This document shows positions 23,375 through 32,229 of a DNA stretch of 64,000 nucleotides, piece after piece. Under the pieces are notes generated by a model. The model ran no database searches and was not told the DNA's origin. It was given only the letters and a program-made list of their open reading frames with translations. Position 1 is the stretch's first letter. Each line of letters starts with the position of its first letter. The DNA is taken from positions 248,001-312,000 of the forward strand of contig JACKAM010000001.1 of assembly GCA_020635075.1 (NCBI GenBank), given 5' to 3'. Both the position numbers and the translations under genes were made by a program. The DNA comes from Pseudobdellovibrionaceae bacterium (GTDB lineage Bacteria > Bdellovibrionota > Bdellovibrionia > Bdellovibrionales > UBA1609).

Positions 23375-23797
23375 TTAGAAAGGAATTTCCTCATCAGCAT
23401 CAAACTTGGGCTCTGGACCAAAATCCTGAGAGTCAAAGTCTTGAGAACCGCGCGAAGAGGCTTCAGCTCCGCCACCCAAGAACTGAATGGTATTGGCAAC
23501 AATCTCAGTGGTGTAACGTTTTTGTCCCTGCTGATCTTCCCAAGAACGGGTTTGCAGTCGGCCTTCAAGGTAAACCTGGCGGCCTTTGCTCAGGTACTTG
23601 CCACAGAGTTCAGCTTGTTTTCCCCATACCACCACACGGTGCCACTCGGTGCGCTCCTGGCGTTGGCCATCACGATCTTTCCAGTTTTCACTGGTGGCGA
23701 CACTCAATTGAGCAACGGTGTTTCCAGATGAAATTGTTTTAACTTCCGGATCAGCTCCTAAACGACCCACGAGAATAACCTTATTGACTCCAGACAT
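23375..23797 (-). CDS. ssb: single-stranded DNA-binding protein
   Basis: The 140-residue SSB has an N-terminal OB fold (MSGVNKVILVGRLGADPEVK, TEWHRVVVWGKQAELCGKYL, KGRQVYLEGRLQTRSW) and the acidic C-terminal tip DADEEIPF used to recruit repair and replication partners. The disordered linker is short (about 30 residues). ATG 23797 is chosen, with GGGGGA 7 bases upstream; a frame extending to 23857 adds no conserved sequence. It is a single gene with its own terminator. Confidence 0.96.
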   Translation of the reverse strand: MSGVNKVILVGRLGADPEVKTISSGNTVAQLSVATSENWKDRDGQRQERTEWHRVVVWGKQAELCGKYLSKGRQVYLEGRLQTRSWEDQQGQKRYTTEIVANTIQFLGGGAEASSRGSQDFDSQDFGPEPKFDADEEIPF

Positions 23798-23930
23798 TAG
23801 AAATCCCCCAAATTTAGGTGTGTCACTTCTTATGGCCCATTTGTCAGGGCCTTGCAACCACGGCCTGCTGAGTCACCTGTACTTTTCAGTCAATGCGTTG
23901 CGGCCACCGGTTAAGCTACGCGTCAAGTGT

Positions 23931-25961
23931 TCAAGAGGCGGAGATGGAGGGGAGGCTTTCCCGTGTCACGTTGAGGGATTCAAACAGGGTCATGCGGTGG
24001 CGAAAGTAGGTACCTGAGTTCATGATCCAGCCCTTGTATTTGCGTATATCACCGTTCCCAGGGATTTGGATTTCCTGGTAGAGGCCCGTGTGAGTCTGAC
24101 GGATTTCAATGTCACAGTGAATCTGCCGGGGAGTCGCCATGGAGGTCCGAGCCAGTGGGTTTATGGCGAAGAACTCCTGAAACAACTGGTGCCAATCATA
24201 GTTGGTGTGGAACTGTTTGCCCTCCTCAGGATTGTAATCATGAGAAATAAGCAGCTCTTTTTGGTAGTGAACCAAGTCCGTCAAGAGGCGTTTCTGCTCA
24301 GCAGTTCTGGCATAGTGAGTGAGAAGGAAGTCCAGTGTTTCTCGATAAAAATTCTCCTTGTTCTGCAAGATGGTGATGAGAATGTAATCATCCCAGGACA
24401 TTCTCATTCCGTATTCCTCAATGAATTTCTCCTTTGCTTCGCTAGAGACGAATTCCTTGACGGCCTGGGCAACCCGCTGCCGGATATTCGACCATACCGC
24501 TCCGTTGGTTTGATCATCCACCCAGGCGGAGTAGAAATCCTTGAAGCGGACGTCTTGATTGTAACGCAAGTAAATCGATATCAACTTGAGGGGGCCCCAA
24601 AGGTGAAGGCCCAATAGAGTTGCTGATATCAGCTGCATTTGGGCAAAATCATCCAGGTTATAAGAATAAGAGCCAGCCACAATATCGCCGTGACTCTTCA
24701 GATTGTCGGGCAAGCCAAAGGTGTAATTCTCCGTGACCCGACGGCGCAGAGTTTTAATCTTCCACTTCTGGGCGTAATCCTTTTGGGCGGCGGGACTATT
24801 TGGCAGCAGGAGAAAGTCATGAACACGAATATTATCGTGAAACCCCCACTCCAGTAGATCATCAAAGGAGCGCATCCACCTTTCCGGCGTATCGCCCGGG
24901 TTGCCGCAGATCAGAACTCCAACGATCGGGGCGCCAACTTTAAAAGCCTCCTGGAGATATTCCAATTGCTTCGTCGGCGGTATGTCCGAGCGGCTAACGG
25001 CATCCAAAACGCTGTCGTCAGTGTGTTGAAAACCCACCTGGAAGTGAGTGGTCAGTTGGTTTTCGTACAATATCCGTAAGGCCAGATTGGCCGATGACTT
25101 TGGATTCTTCGAGCCAGTAAAGACAATGTTGGGTTTCCAGCCAATCTCCGATTTGAGTGAGATCACTTTTTTGATCAAATCAATATCACGCTTAAAAGCG
25201 CCAAAGTTTGCGTCGGAGATGGTGATCACTTCGATTCCCACCTCAGCAAATGTCCGCAACTCATTCTCCAGCATTTGCAGGTCAAACATCCTGACTTTAG
25301 TTCCCGTGACACTTCCCCAGTCGCAAAAGGTACACTTGTAGGGACACCCTCGATTGGTCTCCCACACAGCATGTGCCGCCTGTCCCTCGCCTTTGAGCTT
25401 CGCAACCAGGTCCGTGAAGTAAGCGTGGTGATGGGTCCAGGGGCTGGTGAGTGATTCCAGCTCCAAGTAAGGTGCTCGTGGCGGGTTGTGAATTTTTTGG
25501 CTGGCGACGCCAGGGGTTTCGCGCCAGTCATTGCCCTTGACCAGAGCTTCGAGAATACTAGCGAAAACCCACTCGCCCTCACCCAAGACGACCCCATCAA
25601 TCTCGGGGTGGTCGGCGAAAAACTGAGGGAAGTCCCACTTATTGTTGGGGCCGCCGGAAATCACCACGCAGTTGGGATTGGCCTCTTTGATCTTTTTTGC
25701 CAAGGCAATATTGATTTCCCAATTTGGCGAATACTGGCTGATGCCAAGGACATCAATGGAGGCAAGGTCGTATTGGGCAAGATGGTCTTCCACGGTGCGC
25801 GTTTGAAACAGCGGTGGCAGCCAATTCAGTTGTGACTTGATGACCGGACAAGCCTTATGGTCCACTTCAAAGTAGGTTTTCAGCCGTGCCCAGGTGTAAG
25901 GCAAGTAGGTGCGATGGGTGAAAATTCCCGGGCTTGATACCAGAACCGAAATGCCGGCCAT
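23931..25961 (-). CDS. B12-binding-domain radical SAM protein
   Basis: This 676-residue protein has an N-terminal cobalamin-binding-like Rossmann domain (SIDVLGISQYSPNWE to VISGGPNN, about residues 65-107, with GVVLGEGEW after). A radical SAM core follows, with the CxxxCxxC cluster motif at Cys 206, 210 and 213 (NRGCPYKCTFCDWG). The C-terminal 300 residues are helical and unlike common B12-radical-SAM methyltransferases or BchE. The substrate cannot be told from sequence. GAGGA precedes the ATG. It is transcribed on the same strand as the T2SS operon, 89 bases after gspN, but a small CACCC/GGGTG hairpin lies between. Confidence 0.85.
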   Translation of the reverse strand: MAGISVLVSSPGIFTHRTYLPYTWARLKTYFEVDHKACPVIKSQLNWLPPLFQTRTVEDHLAQYDLASIDVLGISQYSPNWEINIALAKKIKEANPNCVVISGGPNNKWDFPQFFADHPEIDGVVLGEGEWVFASILEALVKGNDWRETPGVASQKIHNPPRAPYLELESLTSPWTHHHAYFTDLVAKLKGEGQAAHAVWETNRGCPYKCTFCDWGSVTGTKVRMFDLQMLENELRTFAEVGIEVITISDANFGAFKRDIDLIKKVISLKSEIGWKPNIVFTGSKNPKSSANLALRILYENQLTTHFQVGFQHTDDSVLDAVSRSDIPPTKQLEYLQEAFKVGAPIVGVLICGNPGDTPERWMRSFDDLLEWGFHDNIRVHDFLLLPNSPAAQKDYAQKWKIKTLRRRVTENYTFGLPDNLKSHGDIVAGSYSYNLDDFAQMQLISATLLGLHLWGPLKLISIYLRYNQDVRFKDFYSAWVDDQTNGAVWSNIRQRVAQAVKEFVSSEAKEKFIEEYGMRMSWDDYILITILQNKENFYRETLDFLLTHYARTAEQKRLLTDLVHYQKELLISHDYNPEEGKQFHTNYDWHQLFQEFFAINPLARTSMATPRQIHCDIEIRQTHTGLYQEIQIPGNGDIRKYKGWIMNSGTYFRHRMTLFESLNVTRESLPSISAS

Positions 25962-26050
25962 TGATCCTCATTTGTTTGGGTGGGAGGAATGTCTTCATAT
26001 GGTAACCCGGAATAAAAATGACTGGGAATCACCCGCGAGGGTGAAAGACC

Positions 26051-27034
26051 TTAGAAGGTGGTGAGCGGCGAAATGGAGGGGTTCACGCCAAACTGAGTAC
26101 CCGAAATCTTCACTTCGTAGCTGGCCCCTTTAAGAGTTTGCTTTTTGTAGCCGTCGAGAATTCCCAAAAACAACGACAGACTGTCTTGGGCAGTCTTGTC
26201 CACATTCAACTTGAGTTTTAGTTCATAGGCCCCAAACTTGGGTGTCATGCCGCCGGGACCAGGAGCCATACTCATAGAGATGGAGCCCTTGACCTGTCCA
26301 TTAAAGGAATCCTTGGCATCACCGATCTCAGCCATTTCGATATAAAGTTTCCCGGCTGAGAGACGGCCCTTCAGTTTTACCTGCGACCAATGAAAGGCGG
26401 GTAAACTGAGTGGGCCATAGTAGGTGGGCACAGTGGAAGGGGGAAGGCTGATCTTTCCTGTCGAGAGTTCCAGTTCACCGTCGGGTTGATCCCGATAGGT
26501 GGGATCAACCACCAGAGAGGTCTGAAGGTTGGCCTTTCCCTTAAGTGTTACGGGAAGCTCAATCAAATCCTTTAGGGCGCTGAGTTCCAAACTGCCCACA
26601 CTTAGATCAATATCCTGACGGTAAACCCCCTCTTCAATCTTATCCCCACTTTTGAAGTTGAGGGTGATATCGCCCTCAAGGAAGCCCTTCGCCCGAGCCA
26701 CAAAGCCTGGCTTAAAGGTGAGAAGCCCTGCGATACTGGGCGACAGTGTGAGCTCATCGGCCTTGAGAGGGGGCAGGGAGGGGGTGGAAACCTCAACTTG
26801 CTCCAAATTCAATCCAGGAGCGGGAATGACGTCCAGACCAAGGTGTTCAAACTGCAGAAAAACCTGGTTATTAGAAAGTTTGGCCACCTGGACAGTGATC
26901 ACATCCGCTAAGTCATCATAGGGGAACAGGACGACAGAAAAAAACAAGAGGCTGAGGAGAGCGACAAGGATTTTCTTTTTGTGATACTTGACCACATCGC
27001 GCAGAAAATTGGCTATCATGGTCACTGCTGGCAT
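26051..27034 (-). CDS. gspN: type II secretion system protein GspN
   Basis: This 327-residue protein has an N-terminal membrane segment (ILVALLSLLFFSVVLFP) followed by a beta-rich periplasmic domain with AsmA-like strand repeats (LKADELTLSPSIAGLLTF, FLEGDITLNFKSG, GKANLQTSLVV). It corresponds to the GspN type found in spirochaetes and delta-proteobacterial T2SS clusters. It is last in the gsp operon, 2 bases after gspM. GspN is dispensable in several systems; its role is unclear. Confidence 0.82.
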   Translation of the reverse strand: MPAVTMIANFLRDVVKYHKKKILVALLSLLFFSVVLFPYDDLADVITVQVAKLSNNQVFLQFEHLGLDVIPAPGLNLEQVEVSTPSLPPLKADELTLSPSIAGLLTFKPGFVARAKGFLEGDITLNFKSGDKIEEGVYRQDIDLSVGSLELSALKDLIELPVTLKGKANLQTSLVVDPTYRDQPDGELELSTGKISLPPSTVPTYYGPLSLPAFHWSQVKLKGRLSAGKLYIEMAEIGDAKDSFNGQVKGSISMSMAPGPGGMTPKFGAYELKLKLNVDKTAQDSLSLFLGILDGYKKQTLKGASYEVKISGTQFGVNPSISPLTTF

Positions 27035-27036
27035 GA

Positions 27037-27723
27037 TTACTTACCCCGTCCCCGTTTTTTACCCTTTGGACCGCCCGCATCTTTGCCGGCCGAAGCTTCT
27101 TCAGTCTCAGGCAAGGAAAAACTAATCAGCTTAAAAGTGGCATTGAAATAATGTGGGTCTTCAGCCGTGGCATGAACCTCCATGCCTGTCATTTTGACGC
27201 TGGCATCGAGATTCTGCAGCTGGTAGCCAATGTCGATGATCTGCCGCAAATTGAGCTGTTTCAGCTCTAGTCTTACTCCCTGCTGCTGCACATTCGGCGG
27301 AGCCAGGCGGCTGCCGGGGTCACCTTCGGGCAATTGCATAGAGGAACCGATTTGGGAGTCCAGTAGACCGGCAGTGGAAAGCATTCCCTTTGCCTTTGAT
27401 TCAATTTCTCCCGAAGACATCCCTTTTGGGAGGGGCGCCCCTTTTGAGAGACTGCGAGTTTTCAGTAGACCACGAATAAGAGCCCGGCTGTCTTCAAATT
27501 CGGTCACGTAATTACTAGAGGAACTCAAAAAGCTCCAAGGTATGGAAAGAAAAATCAGAACCACGAAGGTGATACTGCCAATGACAATGGCCCTTTGTCC
27601 GTTGGAGGGCAGGGTCTCATAGCGTTCACGCAGTGTATTGTAGAGGGAGCTCTCCTCGACGGTATCCTTAACCTGATTAAAGGTTTCCGTGAACTTATCT
27701 TTGAGATCATCCAGGTTCAGCAA
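27037..27723 (-). CDS. gspM: type II secretion system protein GspM
   Basis: The 228-residue protein has a helical cytoplasmic N-terminus (about 45 residues), one membrane segment (AIVIGSITFVVLIFLSIPW), and a periplasmic region with the ferredoxin-like pattern of GspM/PilO (GVRLELKQLNLRQIIDIG, then SVKMTGMEVHATAEDPHYFNA shortened). GspM recruits GspL to the inner-membrane platform. A basic Gly/Lys/Arg tail (KGKKRGRGK) is unusual. The position between gspL and gspN supports the call. Confidence 0.82.
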   Translation of the reverse strand: MLNLDDLKDKFTETFNQVKDTVEESSLYNTLRERYETLPSNGQRAIVIGSITFVVLIFLSIPWSFLSSSSNYVTEFEDSRALIRGLLKTRSLSKGAPLPKGMSSGEIESKAKGMLSTAGLLDSQIGSSMQLPEGDPGSRLAPPNVQQQGVRLELKQLNLRQIIDIGYQLQNLDASVKMTGMEVHATAEDPHYFNATFKLISFSLPETEEASAGKDAGGPKGKKRGRGK

Positions 27724-27726
27724 CTA

Positions 27727-29400
27727 TCACTTTCCTTTCAGGCGATTGACTTTCAGGCGCAGCCCAAATGGAGTCTTACCATCTTTGCTGGCAAAGCCAG
27801 GGCGAAACTTCTCCACCTTGCCGTCGGTCGACAGGGATTTCCATGCATTGGCGAGGACATCGATATCGGGTCCGCGGGCAATCAAGCCCTGTACCTCGAC
27901 CTTGTCGTTATCAACGATGAGCTTTTGCACGTCGACGACCAGTTTCTTTTTTGAAGGTGTGGTCTCGGTGAGGCTCTTGAACACATCCAGGGCCGAGGTG
28001 ATGGTCTGAACCTTCTCGGCCAGCTTGCGGTTCTTGGCCTCGTTCTCCTGGTCGCGAATGAACTTGCGGATATTGCGCGGATTGGCCCGGGGCCCTTTTA
28101 AATCTCCGCCGGTCACATTTTTAGCCTGAATCTTCATTTGCTCATAGGCCTGGCTGGCCATGTCTGAAGAAAATGAATCGCGCATGATGGACCAAACAAG
28201 AAGCAGCAAAAAGGCAGTACCCCCAACGACCATGGTGTGGCCCCACTTTTCAACTAACCGCTTAAACGTCTGACTTTGTTTGGCGAGTTCCCCGCGTAGC
28301 ATATTGATAGCCGGGTTTCTCGGGCGCTTAAGGCCTTCAATAGCCAAGGAAATGGCTACCGCTTTTGTCACCTCACCTGCGCCACCGGTTTCAAAATTGA
28401 GAGCCGAATGGGCGGGAATCTGTTTGAGGCGGTTAAAAGGTATCTCCAGCTTTTGTGTCAAATAAGGGCCCAGGTTTTGGATCTGGCAGGTGCCCCCCGT
28501 CATCAGGGCCTTATCAATGTGAATCTGATGATCCGATTCGGTTTCCAGAATTGCCAGATGAAGCTCGTGGGCAAAGTCGTCGACAACACTCTTAATGGTG
28601 TCCGAAAAAGTCACTTGATCTCGGGTGGCTCCCTCGTTGCTGGTCAGGAGAAATCCCTTTTTGCGCAGCTCCTTCAGAGCCTCCACAATATGCAAACTGT
28701 ATTTTCCGGCCAGGGCCTGGGCCACGTCCATACCGCCCCAGTCGAGGGTTCGCGCCGTCAACAGCCGGTCTTCGCACCACACGATCATGAGAGTTGAGCG
28801 GTGGCCAATGTTCAGGACGACCTTTGCTGACAGGGGAGTGCCAGGAGTTGCCGGGGAGGTTTCCTCGTCCAAAGACAGCGGGGGGCCTTCGCGAGGCGGC
28901 TCGGTCCACTCCTCAAATAAATTGGCGAAGGCCAATCCCTCAACTGAGATAATGGCCGGCTCAATTCCCCCGTCGCGAGCCACCTGGAGAACCCGTCGAA
29001 CTCTCTCCGTCGGACTGGTGCAGGCCAACACTTCAGCCCCAGGTCCCCGGTAGCGGGTGATCTTGGCATCAAAGACCGCATTATCTCCGGAGAAGGGAAT
29101 GTCATCTTCCAACTCAAAGGGAATGCTTTTCAAAATTTTATGACGTTCACGAAAAGGGAACTCCAGGTTGCGGACCACTGTGTGTTCCTGGGGGAGACCA
29201 AAAACAAAAGAGGTGCTGCTGGAGTCATACTGACTGGACAGTTGGCGGAGGAAATCGAGAATTTCAATCTCATGGTCTTTAGTGGGATCGGTGCTTAGGG
29301 GGAACTCCTCAAGGCGAGTGAGTGTGAATGATCGGTTCGACGCTTCAACCTCAGCCAACTTAATGCTGAAGTGGCCGATATCGATGCCCACGCTTCTCAT
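27727..29400 (-). CDS. gspL: type II secretion system protein GspL (PilM/PilN-like)
   Basis: This 557-residue protein has an actin-like ATPase fold of the PilM/GspL type in its first 345 residues: phosphate-1 motif VGIDIGHFSIKLAEV, later VVLNIGHRSTLMIVW, then ALMTGGTCQIQNL. A membrane segment (MVVGGTAFLLLLVWSIM, about 385) is followed by a periplasmic domain like PilN/GspL. It recruits the ATPase GspE to the membrane. It is longer than E. coli-type GspL (about 400). The 3-base gap to gspM shows tight coupling. Confidence 0.88.
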   Translation of the reverse strand: MRSVGIDIGHFSIKLAEVEASNRSFTLTRLEEFPLSTDPTKDHEIEILDFLRQLSSQYDSSSTSFVFGLPQEHTVVRNLEFPFRERHKILKSIPFELEDDIPFSGDNAVFDAKITRYRGPGAEVLACTSPTERVRRVLQVARDGGIEPAIISVEGLAFANLFEEWTEPPREGPPLSLDEETSPATPGTPLSAKVVLNIGHRSTLMIVWCEDRLLTARTLDWGGMDVAQALAGKYSLHIVEALKELRKKGFLLTSNEGATRDQVTFSDTIKSVVDDFAHELHLAILETESDHQIHIDKALMTGGTCQIQNLGPYLTQKLEIPFNRLKQIPAHSALNFETGGAGEVTKAVAISLAIEGLKRPRNPAINMLRGELAKQSQTFKRLVEKWGHTMVVGGTAFLLLLVWSIMRDSFSSDMASQAYEQMKIQAKNVTGGDLKGPRANPRNIRKFIRDQENEAKNRKLAEKVQTITSALDVFKSLTETTPSKKKLVVDVQKLIVDNDKVEVQGLIARGPDIDVLANAWKSLSTDGKVEKFRPGFASKDGKTPFGLRLKVNRLKGK

Positions 29401-29481
29401 GCTATCGGTACTCCAATACCTTCCTGGTGTTGATCACAGTGCTGCTCGATTCCACTCTAGGGAAATCACTCCCGAATCGTA

Positions 29482-30750
29482 TCAGTTCTCGTACCAATAT
29501 ACTACTGTAGGGCGGCCTTTTGGGGCATTTAATTTCTTAGCTGTAGGGGTGGTTTTTCCCTTATCATCGGACTTGCCATCGCCCTTGTTAGCGGTGCCCG
29601 GGTCGCCACCACCTTCACCTTTTTTCTCTTCCTCGGCTTTGGTCAAGATGTCGATGTATCTCTCCTTGATGTTATCGAAGTCATAGGTGACCACTTCGAT
29701 CTCACGGGTCACCCTACCGTAGCTGCCCACACTCTTGATGCGAAAGTTAAGCTCTGCATCAAAGACCAGAGGAATGCCGGCGGGATTAAAGGAGTCAGTG
29801 CGTACCCCCTGAGTGCCGAGGAAATCAAGAAAGTCATCGTAGTTGCGGAAGGGCCCCCCTTCCTGAGGGGAGCTGCGCCTCTCGATCACTTTGGTGACCA
29901 CTTCATCCGTCATTTGCACATCCAGACTCTTGAGCACATGTTTATCCGAGTAGTTCACATTTACGCCCTTGGAGCCGTAAACCGTCACCTGGCGGGCCAG
30001 TACCTGATAGAGGTCATCTGTCATCTCGGCCACCATGTGAAGCTCATTTAGAGTCTTAAATGGGGCATTGGGCGGAATGAATTCGCTGCGCACATCCTGG
30101 TAGTAGTTCCGTTCATCCCCACCGACCAGGCTCTCGCTGTTTTCGTCGACCCAATCGATCATGTGGTGGACCAGGTCCTCAAAATTGAAAGTGCCGTATT
30201 TCTCAGCAAACTGCTCGTTGTTTTCTACTTCAACCTGGAAGATCTGAAGAATCTGATCCTTTGTCGCTTTCACCAGAGCTTCCGAATCGGAGCCCAGATC
30301 ATTGATGTCGATCTTTCCCCCCTCGGATTCAATGGTCACGGCGTAGGAGGCGTCCATCTTGGATTCCTTTACTGCCGCCTGGATTTGACTCTTATCCACG
30401 CCTGATATTTCATCCGGTAAAACTGGAGGCCAGACAAAGGGAAACTGCCAAATCGGATCAAGCATGGACTTGTTCTCCCCAAGTTGCTCACCAAACGAGG
30501 CCATGGCCTTTTTGTAGAGCAAAATGCGAAACAGGCTCAATTCCAGTCCGGCCTTGGCTGCATAGTAGGCGCGCAGACGCGAGATCCCCTGCACAGCAAT
30601 GTTGTTTTCAATACCCGTGCGAAAGGCCACCTCGGTCGCCAAAAAGGTGAGGATCATCATCACAAAGAGAGCCATCATCATGGCTACCCCACGTGTGTTA
30701 GTTATTGGTGCCAAAAGGCGTTGGCGGAGGTTTAGCTTTGCCTTTTTCAT
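29482..30750 (-). CDS. gspK: type II secretion minor pseudopilin GspK
   Basis: GspK caps the pseudopilus tip. The 422-residue protein has a prepilin leader ending TNTRG, cut before VAMMMALFVMMILTFLATEV. As usual for GspK, position +5 is not Glu. The large head follows, with the GKIDINDLG region and GRVTREIEVVTYDF near the end. ATG 30750 is chosen because GAGG lies 6 bases upstream; it overlaps gspJ by 53 bases. A Gly/Lys/Asp-rich tail (GEGGGDPGTANKGDGKSDD) ends the protein before a final basic segment. Confidence 0.87.
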   Translation of the reverse strand: MKKAKLNLRQRLLAPITNTRGVAMMMALFVMMILTFLATEVAFRTGIENNIAVQGISRLRAYYAAKAGLELSLFRILLYKKAMASFGEQLGENKSMLDPIWQFPFVWPPVLPDEISGVDKSQIQAAVKESKMDASYAVTIESEGGKIDINDLGSDSEALVKATKDQILQIFQVEVENNEQFAEKYGTFNFEDLVHHMIDWVDENSESLVGGDERNYYQDVRSEFIPPNAPFKTLNELHMVAEMTDDLYQVLARQVTVYGSKGVNVNYSDKHVLKSLDVQMTDEVVTKVIERRSSPQEGGPFRNYDDFLDFLGTQGVRTDSFNPAGIPLVFDAELNFRIKSVGSYGRVTREIEVVTYDFDNIKERYIDILTKAEEEKKGEGGGDPGTANKGDGKSDDKGKTTPTAKKLNAPKGRPTVVYWYEN

Positions 30751-31639
30751 CCGTTTCCTCGGGTTTACGGTTATTGGGAAAGCGAAGCGCGGCAACCAAC
30801 GTCATGCCCACCGGCTTTTCGTTTTCCACTTCCTTATTGTGAAACTCCAATGTGATCTCAACAGCATAGGGAAATTTGCCCTGTGAGTTGGCGTCCCCGC
30901 CCTTGTCGGTTTTCCATTGTTTGACCCATTCTTCTTCCTTTCCTGGCCCCAAATAGCGCAGTTCAAAGCGGGTGACATGCTCAAGAAGTACGGTCTCCGT
31001 CCCGCCCTTGGTCACATCGTCATCAATGATCGGATCAATCCGTCGCCACAAACATTTGCTCTTTTTCTTTTTGTTAAAGCGGCTGCGGCAGTCCTTAAGG
31101 AAGTAACCCACTTCGGCCTGGTCACTGGATTTGTCATCAGCGCGAATGCGCGAGTTGTTTAGAGTGGTGAAATTGAGCTCATCTTCCTCGCCAAGAAAAT
31201 GGGTCAGAATCTTTTGTTCCTTGGGCTTAAACTCTTTGGCAGGCTCTTTGGGCTGATTGGCCTTTTCTTCAGCCCTTTTTTTCTCCTCTTCCTCTTTCTT
31301 TTTTTCTTCTTCAGTTTTTTCTTCGTCAGGTTTTTTGTTTTCGTCTTTTTTGGTTGTGTCAGTTCCCTTATTGAGACGATCAATCCGCTCTTTCTCGGCT
31401 AAATTGTAGAGATCAATGTTGATGTCACGGTAATGGAAAGCCATATTGATGTCTCTTTCCATAATCCGTAACACATCACGAACACCGGTGACTCGGTCGA
31501 CCTCTTTTTCCACCTTCACCTTGGACTTCACAGCATTTTGTACACTTTCAGCCGTGTAGATGGACAGGATGGCCAAAATAGCGGTGGCAATCACCACCTC
31601 CAAAAGAGTCAGGCCGGACTGGGACTTAAGGGCGTTCAA
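30698..31639 (-). CDS. gspJ: type II secretion minor pseudopilin GspJ with charged insert
   Basis: The 313-residue protein has a prepilin leader (QSG, cut before LTLLEVVIATAILAILS, Glu at +5) and the GspJ-type head (VTRFELRYLGPGKEEEW, KFPYAVEITLEFHNKEV). About residues 90-145 are a run of Lys and Glu (EEKKKEEEEKKRAEEK) that typical GspJ (about 200 residues) lacks, so the protein is about 100 residues longer. It overlaps gspI by 4 bases. Confidence 0.87.
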   Translation of the reverse strand: MNALKSQSGLTLLEVVIATAILAILSIYTAESVQNAVKSKVKVEKEVDRVTGVRDVLRIMERDINMAFHYRDINIDLYNLAEKERIDRLNKGTDTTKKDENKKPDEEKTEEEKKKEEEEKKRAEEKANQPKEPAKEFKPKEQKILTHFLGEEDELNFTTLNNSRIRADDKSSDQAEVGYFLKDCRSRFNKKKKSKCLWRRIDPIIDDDVTKGGTETVLLEHVTRFELRYLGPGKEEEWVKQWKTDKGGDANSQGKFPYAVEITLEFHNKEVENEKPVGMTLVAALRFPNNRKPEETDEKGKAKPPPTPFGTNN

Positions 31640-32229
31640 TTTTCACCCCCGCCTCCGGAGCCGCTGCCTCCGCCGTCACTTCCACCGCCTGAACCGTCGC
31701 CACCACCGGTACCGCCGCCGCCACCGGTACCGCCGCCGCCCGGGAGGCCGATGTCCTGTTCCCAGTCGACAAAATAAGTGGTGATCTTGTAAGACACCTC
31801 TTTTTTGCCAGCGGTGACCAAGACCGTTAGAGTGACCTCTTTCACGGCTTTGGAGACAAACTCATTGACCTGCTTGATCATAGTGATCAGCATCTCGTCG
31901 GCCCCGCCCTCTTGGGAGGTGAGTAGAGCGGTCAAATCCGGCATTTGAAATTCCTGAGAGGTGAGAAACCAGCGGTATTGGGGATAGTCGTCACCAAAAT
32001 CCCCACTTTCTTCCTCGGGGATCTCGCTGACGGGCTTGCCTTTGTATTTGGCTTCCAGTTCCACCATCTTTCTTTCCAACAGGGTGGCCACATTGTTGGA
32101 AAGATTTATTTTACGCATGCGGTTGAAGTTACCCGACCAGGTCGAGGACACAGTGACAATGACCATGGTCAGAATTGACATGGCAATCAAGACTTCAAGA
32201 AGGGTAAATCCTTTTGCCCGGCGTTTCAC
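31636..32229 (-). CDS. gspI: type II secretion minor pseudopilin GspI with Gly-rich tail
   Basis: The 197-residue protein has a prepilin leader RRAKG, cut before FTLLEVLIAMSILTMVIV (Glu +5). A GspI-like head ends about residue 158 with YKITTYFVDWEQ. The last 35 residues are nearly all Gly with Ser, Asp and Thr (GGTGGGGGTGGGDGSGGG). Ordinary GspI is about 125 residues, so the head and the tail are both extended. The start overlaps gspH by 4 bases. Confidence 0.88.
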   Translation of the reverse strand: MKRRAKGFTLLEVLIAMSILTMVIVTVSSTWSGNFNRMRKINLSNNVATLLERKMVELEAKYKGKPVSEIPEEESGDFGDDYPQYRWFLTSQEFQMPDLTALLTSQEGGADEMLITMIKQVNEFVSKAVKEVTLTVLVTAGKKEVSYKITTYFVDWEQDIGLPGGGGTGGGGGTGGGDGSGGGSDGGGSGSGGGGEN

